Below are positions 13,072 through 23,758 of a stretch of DNA of 64,000 bases, in pieces. Source of the DNA: Perognathus longimembris pacificus (Eukaryota; Chordata; Mammalia; Rodentia; Heteromyidae); NCBI RefSeq assembly GCF_023159225.1, contig NC_063176.1, positions 5,964,963-6,028,962 of the forward strand, written 5' to 3'. The notes beneath the pieces are model-generated. The model ran no database searches. It was given only the letters and a program-made list of their open reading frames with translations, and was not told the origin of the DNA. Within the stretch, counting starts at the first letter, position 1; each line of letters begins with the position of its first letter. The position numbers and the translations under genes were made by a program.

Positions 13072-13860
13072 TTAAAATGTTGTGTTGTCTGGGGTTTTGT
13101 TTATTTAATTTTCACTTTTTCTATTACTTACATAGACATTGAAGGATTTATCCATTTAATTTCCTATGGCTTCTTTTCCTCTGTATCTCATGTTTTTCTT
13201 TCCTTTAAAACTATATGCGTCTTTTTTGTATTTTCATGATAGATTTTGCTTCATCTCATAGATTTATCCATGTCATTGTATATAAGGTGTTAGATAGTCA
13301 ATGTAAAAGTGCTTAATGTACTGCACATACAAATTTCCTACTGAGGAATAGTTGAGAAACTAATAACAAATCTTGATTATATTGCTGAATTCTCTGGGGT
13401 TACAAATAACTTTGGCAATACTCCTTTTATTTCTTTCTTCATTTTTATTTCAGTTTTAATTGATAATCTATATTGGATATATTTATGTGGCAAAATATGA
13501 GGTTAGCATAAGTGTATATAATGTAGATTGATTAAATCGAATTAATACATGCAACTTTTGTGATATCCTTAATAAGTTTATATATTATTTAAATATGTAA
13601 ATCCTTCATTTTGACACTATCAAAATACACTCTTTGAGTCATGTAACACTTACCAGGAAGAAAGCATGGGCGCTGCATTATGTGGGATGTGAAGCTTGAG
13701 TTTAAGAAGAAATGTTCTCTTAAGAAGCCCTCAGCTACTCCTGTTCATTGGTTCATCTTCCCTCGTCAGCTCCAACATTGGCAGACTTGACACTTGAATT
13801 CTTCCCCAAAATTCTCATGGAAAAATGACTCCTGGTTATGCATATTTTCTGTTCGCTGTT
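13072..13860. other. AT-rich single-copy DNA
   Basis: No gene or recognised repeat. Long stretches of T-rich sequence only. Confidence 0.45.
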
Positions 13861-13932
13861 GCTCTCTCTCTCTCTCTCTCTCTCTGTCTGTCTGTCTGTC
13901 TCTCTCTCTCTCCTTACCTCTCTCTCTCTCTG
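13861..13932. repeat. (TC)n with embedded (TCTG)n microsatellite
   Basis: TC dinucleotides are interrupted by four TCTG units and one CTTACC break. The minus-strand frame across it (Arg-Glu rich) is an artefact. A separate 12-base C-run sits at 14001-14012. Confidence 0.95.
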
Positions 13933-14144
13933 AATAGAAATGATACCTTTGGTCTTTTCCATAAATATTTTAAATACCATATCTACTAATGCTTTCAATT
14001 CCCCCCCCCCCCGCCTTGGCTGCCATTGGCTGCCATTTTGTACTTTAATGTGTTCAGAAAGTAAAAACTGAGAAATGCTTACAATTTGTCTCTCCATCCA
14101 AGTAGTTATCTCCAGTGGTTCAATTTGTTTATTCCAATTTTTAT

Positions 14145-14379
14145 AAGAAATAGTTGTGGGGGCTGGGGATATAGCCTAGTGGCAAGAGTGCCTGCCTCGG
14201 ATACACGAGGCCCTAGGTTCGATTCCCCAGCACCACATATACAGAAAACGGCCAGAAGCGGCGCTGTGGCTCAAGTGGCAGAGTGCTAGCCTTGAGCGGG
14301 AAGAAGCCAGGGACAGTGCTCAGGCTGAGTCCAAGGCCCAGGACTGGCCAAAAAAAAAAAAAAAAAAGAAATAGTTGTG
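14145..14379 (+). mobile_element. Young IDL-Geo SINE with perfect 14-base target duplication
   Basis: The element spans 14159-14365 and is flanked by AAGAAATAGTTGTG at 14145-14158 and 14366-14379. It carries the marker GCCTCGGATACACGAGGCC in the left monomer and AGCGGCGCTG plus GAGCGGGAAG in the right, shared with the copies at 38.15 kb and (mostly) 46.61 kb. A three-base loss (CAGGCTGAG for CAGGCCCTGAG) is private. The long pure A tail also points to a recent insertion. Confidence 0.97.
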
Positions 14380-15342
14380 AACAATAACAAAAAATTCAAA
14401 GTCTATGTTTATTAACTACTTTTTCATAAGTTCTTTTGATAGGTTGAAATGGTATTTGATATTTGTTGGTGCTATAATCAAATATTTTTAAAATATAGAC
14501 AAAATATATTGAAACCTAATTTTTTTCTGTGTTTTAATGTAATTAGAAATGACTATGTGCTACCAAAGACTCATTTGCAGTTCACAAGCTGAACTGTAAA
14601 TAGACTAACTGGTAAAATTAATTTTTAAAATATCAAGAAGTGATAACTACATCACAAGATATTTAGAAATTACTACATAAAGTATTTAGAAATAAGGTTA
14701 TAATTGAGGGACTGGATAGATTTGAGGAATGTACAAAGGGGCATTGATGTGGAGGTGATATTTCCAAAGGAGAATCAAAATTTTATATATGTAGGAGGAA
14801 AAGGAAAAGAGGAGATATTCTAACAAACAAACCAATGAAGAGAAGTCCAAGATATTGAGAAGTAGAAATATTCAAATTTCGATAGAGTGATGGAGTTCAC
14901 TTAGAGAAATTGGCATATGAAAGGAAATGAAATATGGAAAACTACCACACACTCTGGCAATAGTATGGAGTGCGTGTACTTTATTCAGAATTTAATGTGC
15001 AAAATTGCATATGAGATGTTCATAGGTAACCAAGTACGATATTTTTCTGTCAGAGAATTGTTGTAAGAACTCAGGGTACTGGGTAAGACTGAAGATTTTT
15101 TTTTCCTTTCTTTTTAAATCTTTTTACTGAGTATAAAGGAGCAAAGCTATTGCCAGACACAACTTCAGAACACATTGAAAAAAATAAAATTGACAGAATT
15201 TAGCAACTCACAGAATAAAAAATTAAAGAGAGGAATAAGTTAAGAATTAGGGCCAGATGAGTAGGGATATACAGAAAATATTTATAGATAATTTTGAGAA
15301 GGAAAATAACAAACTTTTAAGAAATTAAGAATTAATAAAAAG
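14380..15342. other. AT-rich single-copy DNA
   Basis: No gene or clear repeat. A phrase near 14715-14760 (GAGGAATGTACAAAGGGGC) weakly recalls the unnamed dispersed repeat at 27.2 kb, too weakly to annotate. Confidence 0.4.
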
Positions 15343-16280
15343 TGACTTTTATCAAGAAAAATAATAATAACAGATGCTGGAGAGGATGTGGCCAAATGGA
15401 ACCCTACTACATCATTGGTGGGAGTGTAATCTTGTTCAACCACTCAGGAAAGTAATGTGAAGGTCCCTCAAAAGGCTAAAGATAGAGCTCCCCTATGCCC
15501 CAGAAACCCAGGTTTTGGACCTTTACCCAAAAGATTACAACCAAGATCACACTAAAGCTACTAGCACATCCATGTTTATTGCAGCATTATTTACATTGCT
15601 CAAATATGGAACCAACCCAGATGCCCCTCATTAGATAAATAGATCAAGAAAATGTGGTATATATACACAATATAACTCTATGTTTCCATCAAAAAGAATG
15701 ACATCATCACATTTTTAAGGAAATGGAAAGACTTGGAAAAAACAGTAATAAGTGAAGTGAGCCAGACACAAAGAAACATTGATTCATTGGTAATAATTAC
15801 TGTATGTCTAGGATAGTCTTAACAGAGGATCACAATAGCTCAATAGCTATGTACATCATATAAGATGAAGCTAAGCAGAATGAACTCCAAGATATGGAAA
15901 TAGAATTTTTCATTGTTGTTATTGTCCTATTTGAAGTGATTTCTTTTTTCTTTCCTATGTGTTATCCCTTGTTGTCACTGTATTTGATTTTGGTACCCTG
16001 GCCATTATATATACATTTCACTAAGTCAGGGAAGGGAAGGAGAATATCAAAATGGTGAGACAAAGTATAAAGGGAGTGATACTCATAAGATAATTTGTTA
16101 ACAGTAAACTGTACAACTCAAGGTAGAGGGAGGACTGAGGGGGAGGGAAGGTGGGAGAACAATGAGGGAGGGGGAAATAAGTGTGACAAGAAATGTACTC
16201 AATGCCTTACATATATAACTGCAACCCTTTGTTACATTGCCTTGACAATGACACTAAATAAAAAATTAAGAAAAATTATG
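15343..16280 (+). mobile_element. 5'-truncated L1: ORF2 C-terminus and 3' UTR
   Basis: It opens with ATCAAGAAAAATAATAATAACAGATGCTGGAGAGGATGTGGCC, the conserved ORF2 region encoding a CWRGCG-type cysteine motif. It continues through the MWYIYTMEF-type segment (here damaged) to the UTR with GGGAGGGAAGGTGGGAG and ends TTGACAATGACACTAAATAAAAAATTAAG. Frameshifts and stops break the coding part. The 106-codon frame at 16095-16415 lies in the UTR and is not a gene. Confidence 0.88.
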
Positions 16281-17940
16281 ATAAATTACAGAGCATCTAT
16301 GAAGCATAGATGGTCAACGATTTCAGAAGGAAGACTACTTCCAAGAAAGTATAGAAGAAGAAGTATGGAAAATTATAAAGAAGAAAAGGAGAGACTTCAA
16401 GGTCCCTTTTCATAAAGAACCGGGGATGATGAAAACTCAGGGAAGACAAGCAATGGTTTCCTCAGACATGCAAGAAAGTAATAGAGGCTTATGAGATTAT
16501 AGTTTCCAAAATGTCCAGGGAAGTGAAAGTTTCAAGAATCAAAGTCAAAATAACAGCAACAACAAAGAGTGATAGATATTATTAAGAAGTAACCTTTAAA
16601 ATAACTCCATCTATCTATTTACCGACTGAGTAAAACACCCAGATAATGGTATAAAGACTCTCTTTTTAAAGACCACAAAATTTATAGATTCAGGGTAGCA
16701 ATAGCTGATGTTACAGACAGACAAAGTGCTGGATTTGTGTATGGATCTATGAAAAGACTATCAACTACTTCAATGAAGTAAAAGGGACACTAGTGAAGGA
16801 CAAGGAAGAACAGCCTTCACTTCTACTATCGCTCTGCACATTTGTGTGGTGCAATTTATGCAGCATCTGACCTTTTTGTCATAAACAACATCACAGTTGT
16901 TCCAATCACATTTTGCTCTGTTAAGCCCTTTCAAAATGTCTGTCAGTTAGGAAATTCACACAGTCATAAAATTAGCATAGTCTGATGACTTCAAAGGCAT
17001 CATCAGCTCGCTTAACTGTGGAAGGCTTACAGATATCTCTGCACTTGCTGATGTGATAGTGACTTTGTAAAGAAAAGGGACGGAAAACCACTAATAACTT
17101 TGGGCAAAGGTATTACCTTTGATATCTGTGCTAATATCTGCAACTTAGGTCTTTGATATAAAGATCTTCACATGATAATATCTGTTACTCAGTCTAGCTT
17201 AAATACAAGAGGATAGACAGTTTCCCTATAAATTAGAACGTAGTCATATAGCAGGTTGTTTTAAGAATTTCTTGTTATGAAAGGCCATAGTCCATCACTG
17301 AAATACCTTATTAGCTTAAATAAGATACATCATTTTAACAATACAAAAAAATTTTTTTTCAGGTCTTTGTAAAGCTCTGCTGTATGATTGTGAAATGGAG
17401 ATGGTGGTATAGCTTGCCCTTTAGTTAATCAGATTATAAGAAGCAAATGAGATGATTCTTGTGAAAGTATTTTGTAAGCATTAATAGATTACAAAAAAAG
17501 TAACTTAACAAAAAAAAATATTCACAATGATGTGCCCCCGCTGGGGACTGATTGAAATGGAAGCACCCTCTCATTCAAATCGACCCCCAAAATAAATGTA
17601 TTTGAAATAAAGATGTAAAAAAATTGAGGAATGGAATATGGGTTCAAGACTGTAGGATATTTTTTAAAAAATCCAAGGAAGAAACCAGAACTGATAAAAT
17701 GAAGAAATATGTCCTGCTTCTAAAACCAGAATAGTGTGTGATTGGAGTGGCCTGAGCTTCAAAGGCAATCTATGAGCCTAAGATCTGAGCCAATATGTGC
17801 TACTATTGTGTAAAGGAGCAGTTGATGTCCATAAAAGGCCTAAAATTAAAAATTCCTTAATGAAAATGGATTTCAAGCAATTTCTTCGAAAATACATTGC
17901 TGCTGATTACCATTTATTTGATTCTTACAAAAGATTATAT
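16281..17940. other. Single-copy DNA; 16.80-17.08 kb looks conserved
   Basis: No repeat family or coding gene. The stretch 16800-17080 is non-repetitive, more GC-balanced and has repeated transcription-factor-like words (TGACTTC, CATCATCAG). A regulatory element is possible but not shown. Confidence 0.4.
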
Positions 17941-17944
17941 TTTG

Positions 17945-18095
17945 TGTGTGTTGGCTCTGTGCCTGGAACTCAGCACCTGGGCACTGTCCCTGAGGTTTTT
18001 GCTCAAGGCTAGTGCTCTATCACCTGAGCTCTAGCTCCACTTCCGGCTTTGGGGTAGGTAATTTGAGATAAGAGTCTCCTGACAAGACTTATCCT
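17945..18095 (-). mobile_element. B1/Geo-type SINE, truncated in the left monomer
   Basis: The right monomer is well kept in reverse (GCACTGTCCCTGAGG, GCTCAAGGCTAGTGCTCTA, GCTCCACTTCCGGC). Then GAGATAAGAGTCTC and the sequence breaks off before the B1-like head. Confidence 0.75.
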
Positions 18096-18107
18096 TCAAA
18101 ACTAAGA

Positions 18108-18182
18108 AACGTGAAGGAAGGGATGGGTTTGATGGAGGGGGTGAGAATGTTCAAAGGGGTGATATTAATGGAGACACACTGT
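18108..18182 (+). repeat. Unnamed dispersed repeat, partial copy
   Basis: GGGGGTGAGAATGTTCAAAGG followed by GGTGATATTAATGGAGACACA matches the core of the repeat at 27247-27400 (GAGAATGTTGAAAGG, ACATTGATCAAGAGG). The copy is cut on its 3' side by an L1 tail in the opposite orientation. Confidence 0.45.
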
Positions 18183-18262
18183 GTTTTTTAAAATTGATTT
18201 TGTTGTTAATACAATTTTATTGTCAAGGCACTACACAGAGGGTTATAGTTACATACATTTAA
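18183..18262 (-). mobile_element. L1 3'-end remnant
   Basis: TTTTATTGTCAAGGCACTACACAGAGGGTTATAGTTACATACAT is the reverse complement of the L1 terminal 3' UTR. Only about 70 bases remain, with a T-rich (poly-A complement) start. Confidence 0.7.
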
Positions 18263-18724
18263 AAACATTTTTATTATCATTAGGTTCATCTTGGTAAATG
18301 TCAAGGAATGTCAAAACAAACCATTTTTCTGAAATCAATGTCTTCGTTTGCGGTATTTTCACTATGTATTTCTGGATTTTATTTGATATACTGCTATATT
18401 TATGGGCTCATTTTATTGACTTTTGCTCAGTTATAATTAAATGTTCATTAGTCTTTATTGGATGATTTGGAAAGTAAGGACAAGGCAGTGGTTCATAAGA
18501 CTAAATTTACTTAAAGCAAAGCCAGTTTTTAAAATTTCACATTATGCATTTTCTGATTTTTTAATTGTACATTTTCTCAGATACTCTTTAAAAAATATTT
18601 AGGCATTAGTATGTTACATAATGTTATATGGGGTATGTATACATTATTCATGAAAAATACTACTTAAAAGAGGATGCTGACAACCTCTGAGATAAGTTTT
18701 AGAAACAATTTTTGCATACACATC
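18263..18724. other. AT-rich single-copy DNA
   Basis: Nothing recognised. Confidence 0.45.
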
Positions 18725-18964
18725 AAGAATTCCAGGGCTGGGGATATGGCCTAGTGGCAAGAGTGCCTGCCTCATATACATGAAGCCCTGGGTTCAATTC
18801 CCCAGCACCACATATACAGAAAATGGCCAGAAGTGGCGCTGTGGCTCATGTGGTAGAGTGCTAGCCTCGAGCAAAAAGAAGCCAGGGACAGTGCTCAGGC
18901 CCTGAGTCCAAGCCCCAGAACTGGCCAAAAAAGAGAAAAAAAAAAGAAAAAGAAAAGAATTCCA
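18725..18964 (+). mobile_element. IDL-Geo SINE with 10-base target duplication
   Basis: The element is 18735-18954, complete, with AAGAATTCCA at 18725-18734 and again at 18955-18964. The sequence is near the family consensus (CTCATATACATGAAGCCC; GAGCAAAAAGAAGCC). The tail is A-rich with G interruptions, so it is older than the pure-tailed copies. Confidence 0.96.
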
Positions 18965-19507
18965 TAAATACTCTGAAATTCACTTCCAGAAAATATTTTT
19001 TTCTAACAAGTACGGGACAATTATTTCTGTCTATTTATCCACGAATCCATACATTCATATATTGACCCATATATTGTCTATATAAATATAGAATTAAAAG
19101 TAACATATAATTGCGTTTTTTGTAATTCTCTTATCATCGAAATATTAATATTATAGCCACTATATACTATTGAATTAGGAACTAGAGGAAGAAAAATAGA
19201 CTTACTCTTTTGTCCTCAAGATACAGTTGCAAGTGAATAGCTATTTTAAGTATTTAAGTTCAGAGGAGAAGGTCAATACATTGAAGACAAGCTAATCTAT
19301 TGATTAACAGTCCAAGTTAGTCTTGTAAGAGAGTGTGATGTTTACTTTAGCAGAAATAAGGATAACATGTCCTTTCATTAACCTTGCTTTTTTCCTCTTT
19401 GGTATCTATCTGACATACAGCTATGAGTAATGTAACTGTTTAATGACCAGTCAAATTTTATTTAATGAATAAATAAATTAGGCTTCACAACTCTTTCCTG
19501 GAACTTA

Positions 19508-19600
19508 TGTATATATAAACATACATATATATGTGTGTATACATATATGTGCATATATACTTACATATGGTATACATATATGTATATATACACATATTTA
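19508..19600. repeat. (TA/CA/GT) alternating purine-pyrimidine tract
   Basis: It is an imperfect run of TATA, CATA and TGTG words. It is simple-sequence DNA with no unit longer than two to six bases. Confidence 0.85.
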
Positions 19601-19800
19601 AATGAAATAGCTTCCAACTTCCTCCTCTTTTACAATAAAAATACACCAGATAAAAATAAGGCTTATAAGAATATGTTGCTACTGATTCAGATATTAGTTT
19701 AATATAAACTAAAACTTAATACAATCGACAGAATTCATGATCAAATACATCCTTTAAATTTCATCTGTCTGTTTGTCTATCTACCTATCTATGTAATTAT

Positions 19801-19899
19801 TTTTTGTGCTAGTCCTGGGGTTTGAACTCAGAACCTGTCCCTGATTTCATTTGCTCAAGGCTATTGCATTACCATTGCACCTACAGGGCCACTTCTGAA

Positions 19900-19947
<48 letters not shown>

Positions 19948-20056
19948 TATTTGGAGATAAGAATCTCACACTTTTGATCCAGGGTGTGTCGGAGTTGTAA
20001 TCCTGAGTTCTCAGCGTCCTGAACAGCTACAGGCAAGAGTCTCTATTGTCTGGCCC
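19801..20056 (-). mobile_element. B1/Geo-type dimeric SINE split by a (GT)n tract
   Basis: The right monomer (GGTTTGAACTCAGAACC, TTTGCTCAAGGCTATTGC, GGGCCACTTCTG) is followed by (GT)22 at 19902-19945. The left monomer then follows (GGAGATAAGAATCTCAC, GAGTTGTAATCCTGAG, CAGCGTCCTGAACAGC). The microsatellite replaces the linker between the monomers. Confidence 0.85.
19902..19945. repeat. (GT)22 microsatellite
   Basis: A pure GT run embedded in the linker of the surrounding SINE. Confidence 0.97.
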
Positions 20057-20249
20057 CTACTTTAAGTTTTACTAAATCCCTTATTCAGGAAACTTTGGAG
20101 TGGGAAGCTGAAGTATTCACAGGATTACCATCTGCACTATTAGGTCTGTTTAAAGCAGTCACTACACTGGGTTATTCTTCTGAGGTATAAGACTATGTTT
20201 AATTTAGGAAACAAATTTATGCAAATTTATCTGGTATCAAGAACCCTAC

Positions 20250-20380
20250 ATTGTGGGGAAGGGGAGAAATAAGGGAGGCGGTAACAAATTGTACAAGAAA
20301 TGTACTCACTGCCGTACATATGAAACTGTAACCCCTCTGTATATCACCTTGACAATAAATAAGTAAATATTCAGAAAAAA
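20250..20380 (+). mobile_element. L1 3' UTR end
   Basis: GGGGAAGGGGAGAAATAAGG, then AAGAAATGTACTCACTGCC, CATATGAAACTGTAACCCC and ACCTTGACAATAAATAAG. This is the same terminal UTR as in the copy ending at about 55.77 kb, truncated at about 130 bases. Confidence 0.85.
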
Positions 20381-20540
20381 TTAACCACAAATTATCTTTT
20401 TAAAATTTTTTGAGTGCAGGTGAGGGAGGGGTAGAGGGAGGGGGGAGTTGGATGGGAGAATTTACCCAACCTTGTTTAAGTTCAGAATCTATCATGAAAC
20501 TTAAACAAGTACTAGTATTATTCCTAAAAGAATTGAAGAA

Positions 20541-20785
20541 AAGCCGCGTGCCAGGTAGCTCACGCCTGTAATTCTAGCTGCTCAGGAGGCTGAGATCTGA
20601 GGCTAGTAGTTCAAAGCCAGCCTGGGCAGGAAAGTCCTTGAGACTTATCTCCAATTAAACACCAGGAAAACCGGAAGTGGAAATGTGGATGGAGTGGTAG
20701 AGCACTAGCCTTGAGCTGAAGAGATCAGAAACAGAACCCAGGTCCAGAGTTCAAGCCCCACAACCGACCAAAAAAAAAAAAAAAT
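20541..20785 (+). mobile_element. B1/Geo-type dimeric SINE, best-preserved sense copy
   Basis: The left half is clearly 7SL/B1-like: GCTCACGCCTGTAATTC, CTCAGGAGGCTGAGATC, and the B-box region AGTTCAAAGCCAGCCTGG. The right half starts CCGGAAGTGG, contains AGTGGTAGAGCACTAGCC and TTGAGCTGAAGAG, and ends GAGTTCAAGCCCCACAACC before an A tail. The right half is homologous by eye to the Geo half of IDL-Geo, so the two SINE families share a module. No clear target duplication was found. Confidence 0.9.
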
Positions 20786-22662
20786 AGTAATTACAATCAC
20801 AGAGTTCAAAAACATCATGCCACACAGGGTTACTTGCATTGTTGGAAAGGTAGATATTCCTCTTTGTATTGCTATTTTAGAATGTTCGCATCTTCAACTG
20901 AAGTATAGGTAAGACTATTGGGGGGGGATTTAATTAGATAATTCCCATTCACCAGATTAATTTTTCTTGACATATTCTTATACGGTGTATATTTAAAGGC
21001 CAATGTTGAGTAGCATATTGAAACCTTGTATGGAAAGATAATATAATTAGAGTCTTCAGAAATGAAGGGGAATGCCTATGAGATGGATTCTATTGAGTTT
21101 TTATAATAATACCAATAATTCTGCTTCTATTAATTCAGAACTGTGGTGAATTCCTCGCTTCTTCATTTTAATGCAATCCCACCAGCTGCAGTTCGTCTTT
21201 TCCTTTTTAAGTACATGCATTTCTTTCTGGATTGATTTTACACATTCAGCCCATTTTGGTCCCTTTCATTGTTCCCGTCCACTACTTTCGGTGAGCAGAA
21301 CATTTCTCTAGCTGTGTATGAATAAATAACTAAGCAGACAGAATCGGGAGAAAAGCACTGAGGATTGAGTTGAGCAGTAGCTATCCTTCAATTACGGAAA
21401 CTTCATTTCAAATCTCCCTTCTGCTGAAGAACAGTGAGGAGAAAAAAAGATGTTAATGTGTTTGGATTACATTAAAGTTTTAAGATTAAGTAAAAGAAAG
21501 GGAGGGGAAGGGTGCTAATGGCAAGAGCACACGGAAGAGGCATTATTATATTACTGCTAATGCACATAAAACATTGCCTATTAAAATAGGACGGCAGTTT
21601 TACATCCTATTAAATATATCAAAGCTGTACTTCAATTACAAATCCTTTTATATGCATGTTTTAACAAATATGTCTTTGATAATGGAATGTGGCTGCAAGT
21701 TCTTAAATGCTACACACATAGTCTAGTATATAGTGCCGTGGCAAAGAATAAATTTATCCATAAAGCTAGTCATTTCTTGAGATATCCTTCAGCATTTGCT
21801 ATTAGTTGCTTTGCCTTTTATATTGCATGAAGTTTCAAGAGAACAGCATATCATCTTAAGTGTCTCACCTCTGGGCTAGTGATGGTAGTGATATGGTGTG
21901 CCACTATTTTCACGTGATTATTTGTGGAAGTATATTAGGTGCCTCAAATGGTAGTGGAAAAACAAACTCATGGTCATTTTTCTCGATGATCTTATTTGGA
22001 AATCCTTCCAACAATGCTGTCAGAAATGTAATAGTGAATGAATTTCCTTAATATTAGCAAACATTTCATCCTGAATGACATTAGCATTGTTTTATGGAAA
22101 TTCCCAACACATTAGTGCTCAAATTTAATTCACCACCTCTAGCTATATTATTGTAATTTTCTTACCTGACTGCTACACACAACCACAAGTGGTAATATTA
22201 TAATTAATTGGATACATATAGAGGGTGAAAATGGAAAGTATGTTTCAAAGCTCCCCTTATCAAAAGAGGTTAAAATGTTTATTTTAAATGTATATATAAA
22301 TATATATAGTCATGAATATGAAAAAGAATGTACTAGCTACTAAACAGACTACATTCTAGTAAAATTTGTACTTTTTATTTATGCTTGTCTTACAAATTGC
22401 TTTTTCTTAAAATTATTGTATATGCATACAAATATAATGTTTTATTTCATTCACAATTTAGAATAATCTATTATATTTATTCATTTCAAATGCTCTTCAT
22501 TGTCACCATGTTTAGCTCAATTCATTCTTCAATTCATCTTTGTGAACCTTTTGTATTATTATCTTTGTCTTGAATTTCTGACCTGCACATGAGTTCAAAG
22601 GAGGACGGGAGGGTGTTACAAGTGAAGGGGCACCAGAATTTTGCTTCACTTATTTTCAAGAC
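20786..22662. other. Long repeat-free stretch with a candidate conserved element
   Basis: There are no SINE, L1 or microsatellite signatures for almost 1.9 kb. Within it, 21120-21830 combines balanced composition with TAATTA/ATTAAA-type homeodomain words. The 63-codon plus frame at 21860-22051 has no known domain. A conserved regulatory element is possible; nothing coding is supported. Confidence 0.4.
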
Positions 22663-22830
22663 TTCTTTCCCCCCCTCCCTCCCTCCCTCCCTTCCTCCCT
22701 CCCTCCCTCCCTTCCTCCTTTCCTTCCTTCCTTCCTTCCTTCCTTCCTTCCTTCCTTCCTTCCTTCCTTCCTTCCTTCCTTCCTTCTCCCTTCCTTTCTT
22801 CTCTCTTCCTTCCCCTCTTTCTTCTTCCTT
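22663..22830. repeat. Polypyrimidine tract, (CCCT)n then (CCTT)n
   Basis: About 165 bases of almost pure C/T on the plus strand change from CCCT units to about 16 CCTT units and end irregularly. Both strands give long frames (Pro-Ser-Leu-Phe or Lys-Glu-Gly-Arg repeats), which are artefacts. Confidence 0.97.
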
Positions 22831-22947
22831 ATTTTGTTCTTTTCTCTTTTGAGAAAAATTCTTTCTCTCTGGAAAGCATATTCCTGAGTGAGACCCACAC
22901 ATATTAGGCTTCCCTTAGAGCTAGGATTAAAGGCTTATCACTATGTA

Positions 22948-22950
<3 letters not shown>

Positions 22951-22987
<37 letters not shown>

Positions 22988-23016
22988 TGTGTGTGTGAGA
23001 GAGAGAGAGAGAGAGA
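22951..23016. repeat. Compound microsatellite (GT)n-(GA)n
   Basis: It is a GT run with one GA interruption, then about 10 GA units. The order and orientation match the compound repeat at 1079-1174. Confidence 0.95.
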
Positions 23017-23508
23017 TGGAAATGTGTGATGTAGATGAAGACTATAATGGAAAGGAATTCATTTTGAGAGATTTGTTTAGATGGTTTTGTTGGCTGGAAT
23101 GTCTAGAAAGGGAAGAGGAATCATCTACATGTAGAGGAGGCGATAATATAGTTCTGAGTCTGAATGCCTAAGAACAAGAAGTGTCAACCAGATATCTTAG
23201 TTTGCCTTCCTTCTGTCACTTTTTTTCTCTTTTCAGGATGTTACAAGATTAGTTCAAGCACAGCAGTATTTCTAAGAGTGCATCTTTTCACTCAATCTAG
23301 TCTTAATCTCTCCCAGAACCATTCTCACAAACACGTTCAGAACTAACATTTTACTATATATTTGGACATCCCCTTTGCACAGGCAAGTAAGTGGACAGAC
23401 AAAATTATTGGTCACAATTTCTTTGGATAATCTTCTCATATTGAAACAGTAGAAAAAGTCTGTGCTCCTTCTCCAAAGGCCAAATGGAGGGCTTTAAAAA
23501 GTGACTTT
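23017..23508. other. Single-copy DNA
   Basis: No repeat or gene recognised. Confidence 0.45.
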
Positions 23509-23758
23509 AGAAAGCAAAATTTTGGGGGCTGGGGATATGGCCTAGTGGCAAGAGTGCTTGCCTCATATACATGAGACCCTGGGTTCAATTCCTCATCACC
23601 ACATATTATATAGAAAATGGCCAGAAGGGGCGCTGTGGCTCAAGTGGCAGAGTTGCTAGCCTTGAGCAAAAAGAAGCCAGGGACAGTGCTCAGGCCCTGA
23701 GTCCAAGGCCCAGGACTGGCCAGAAAAAAACAAAAAAAAAAAAAGAAAGCAAAATTTT
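23509..23758 (+). mobile_element. IDL-Geo SINE with perfect 15-base target duplication
   Basis: The element is 23524-23743. AGAAAGCAAAATTTT occurs at 23509-23523 and 23744-23758. The left monomer has a small insertion (ACATATTATATAG), and the right has AGAAGGGGCGC and GAGTTGCTAGCC. The tail is A-rich with one C. Confidence 0.97.

Noticed and set aside
16095..16415. 106-codon plus frame
   Set aside because: It lies in the L1 3' UTR and its downstream flank.
22534..22907. Four overlapping frames of 80-122 codons, lysine/glutamate or proline/serine rich
   Set aside because: They exist only because the polypyrimidine tract lacks stop codons.
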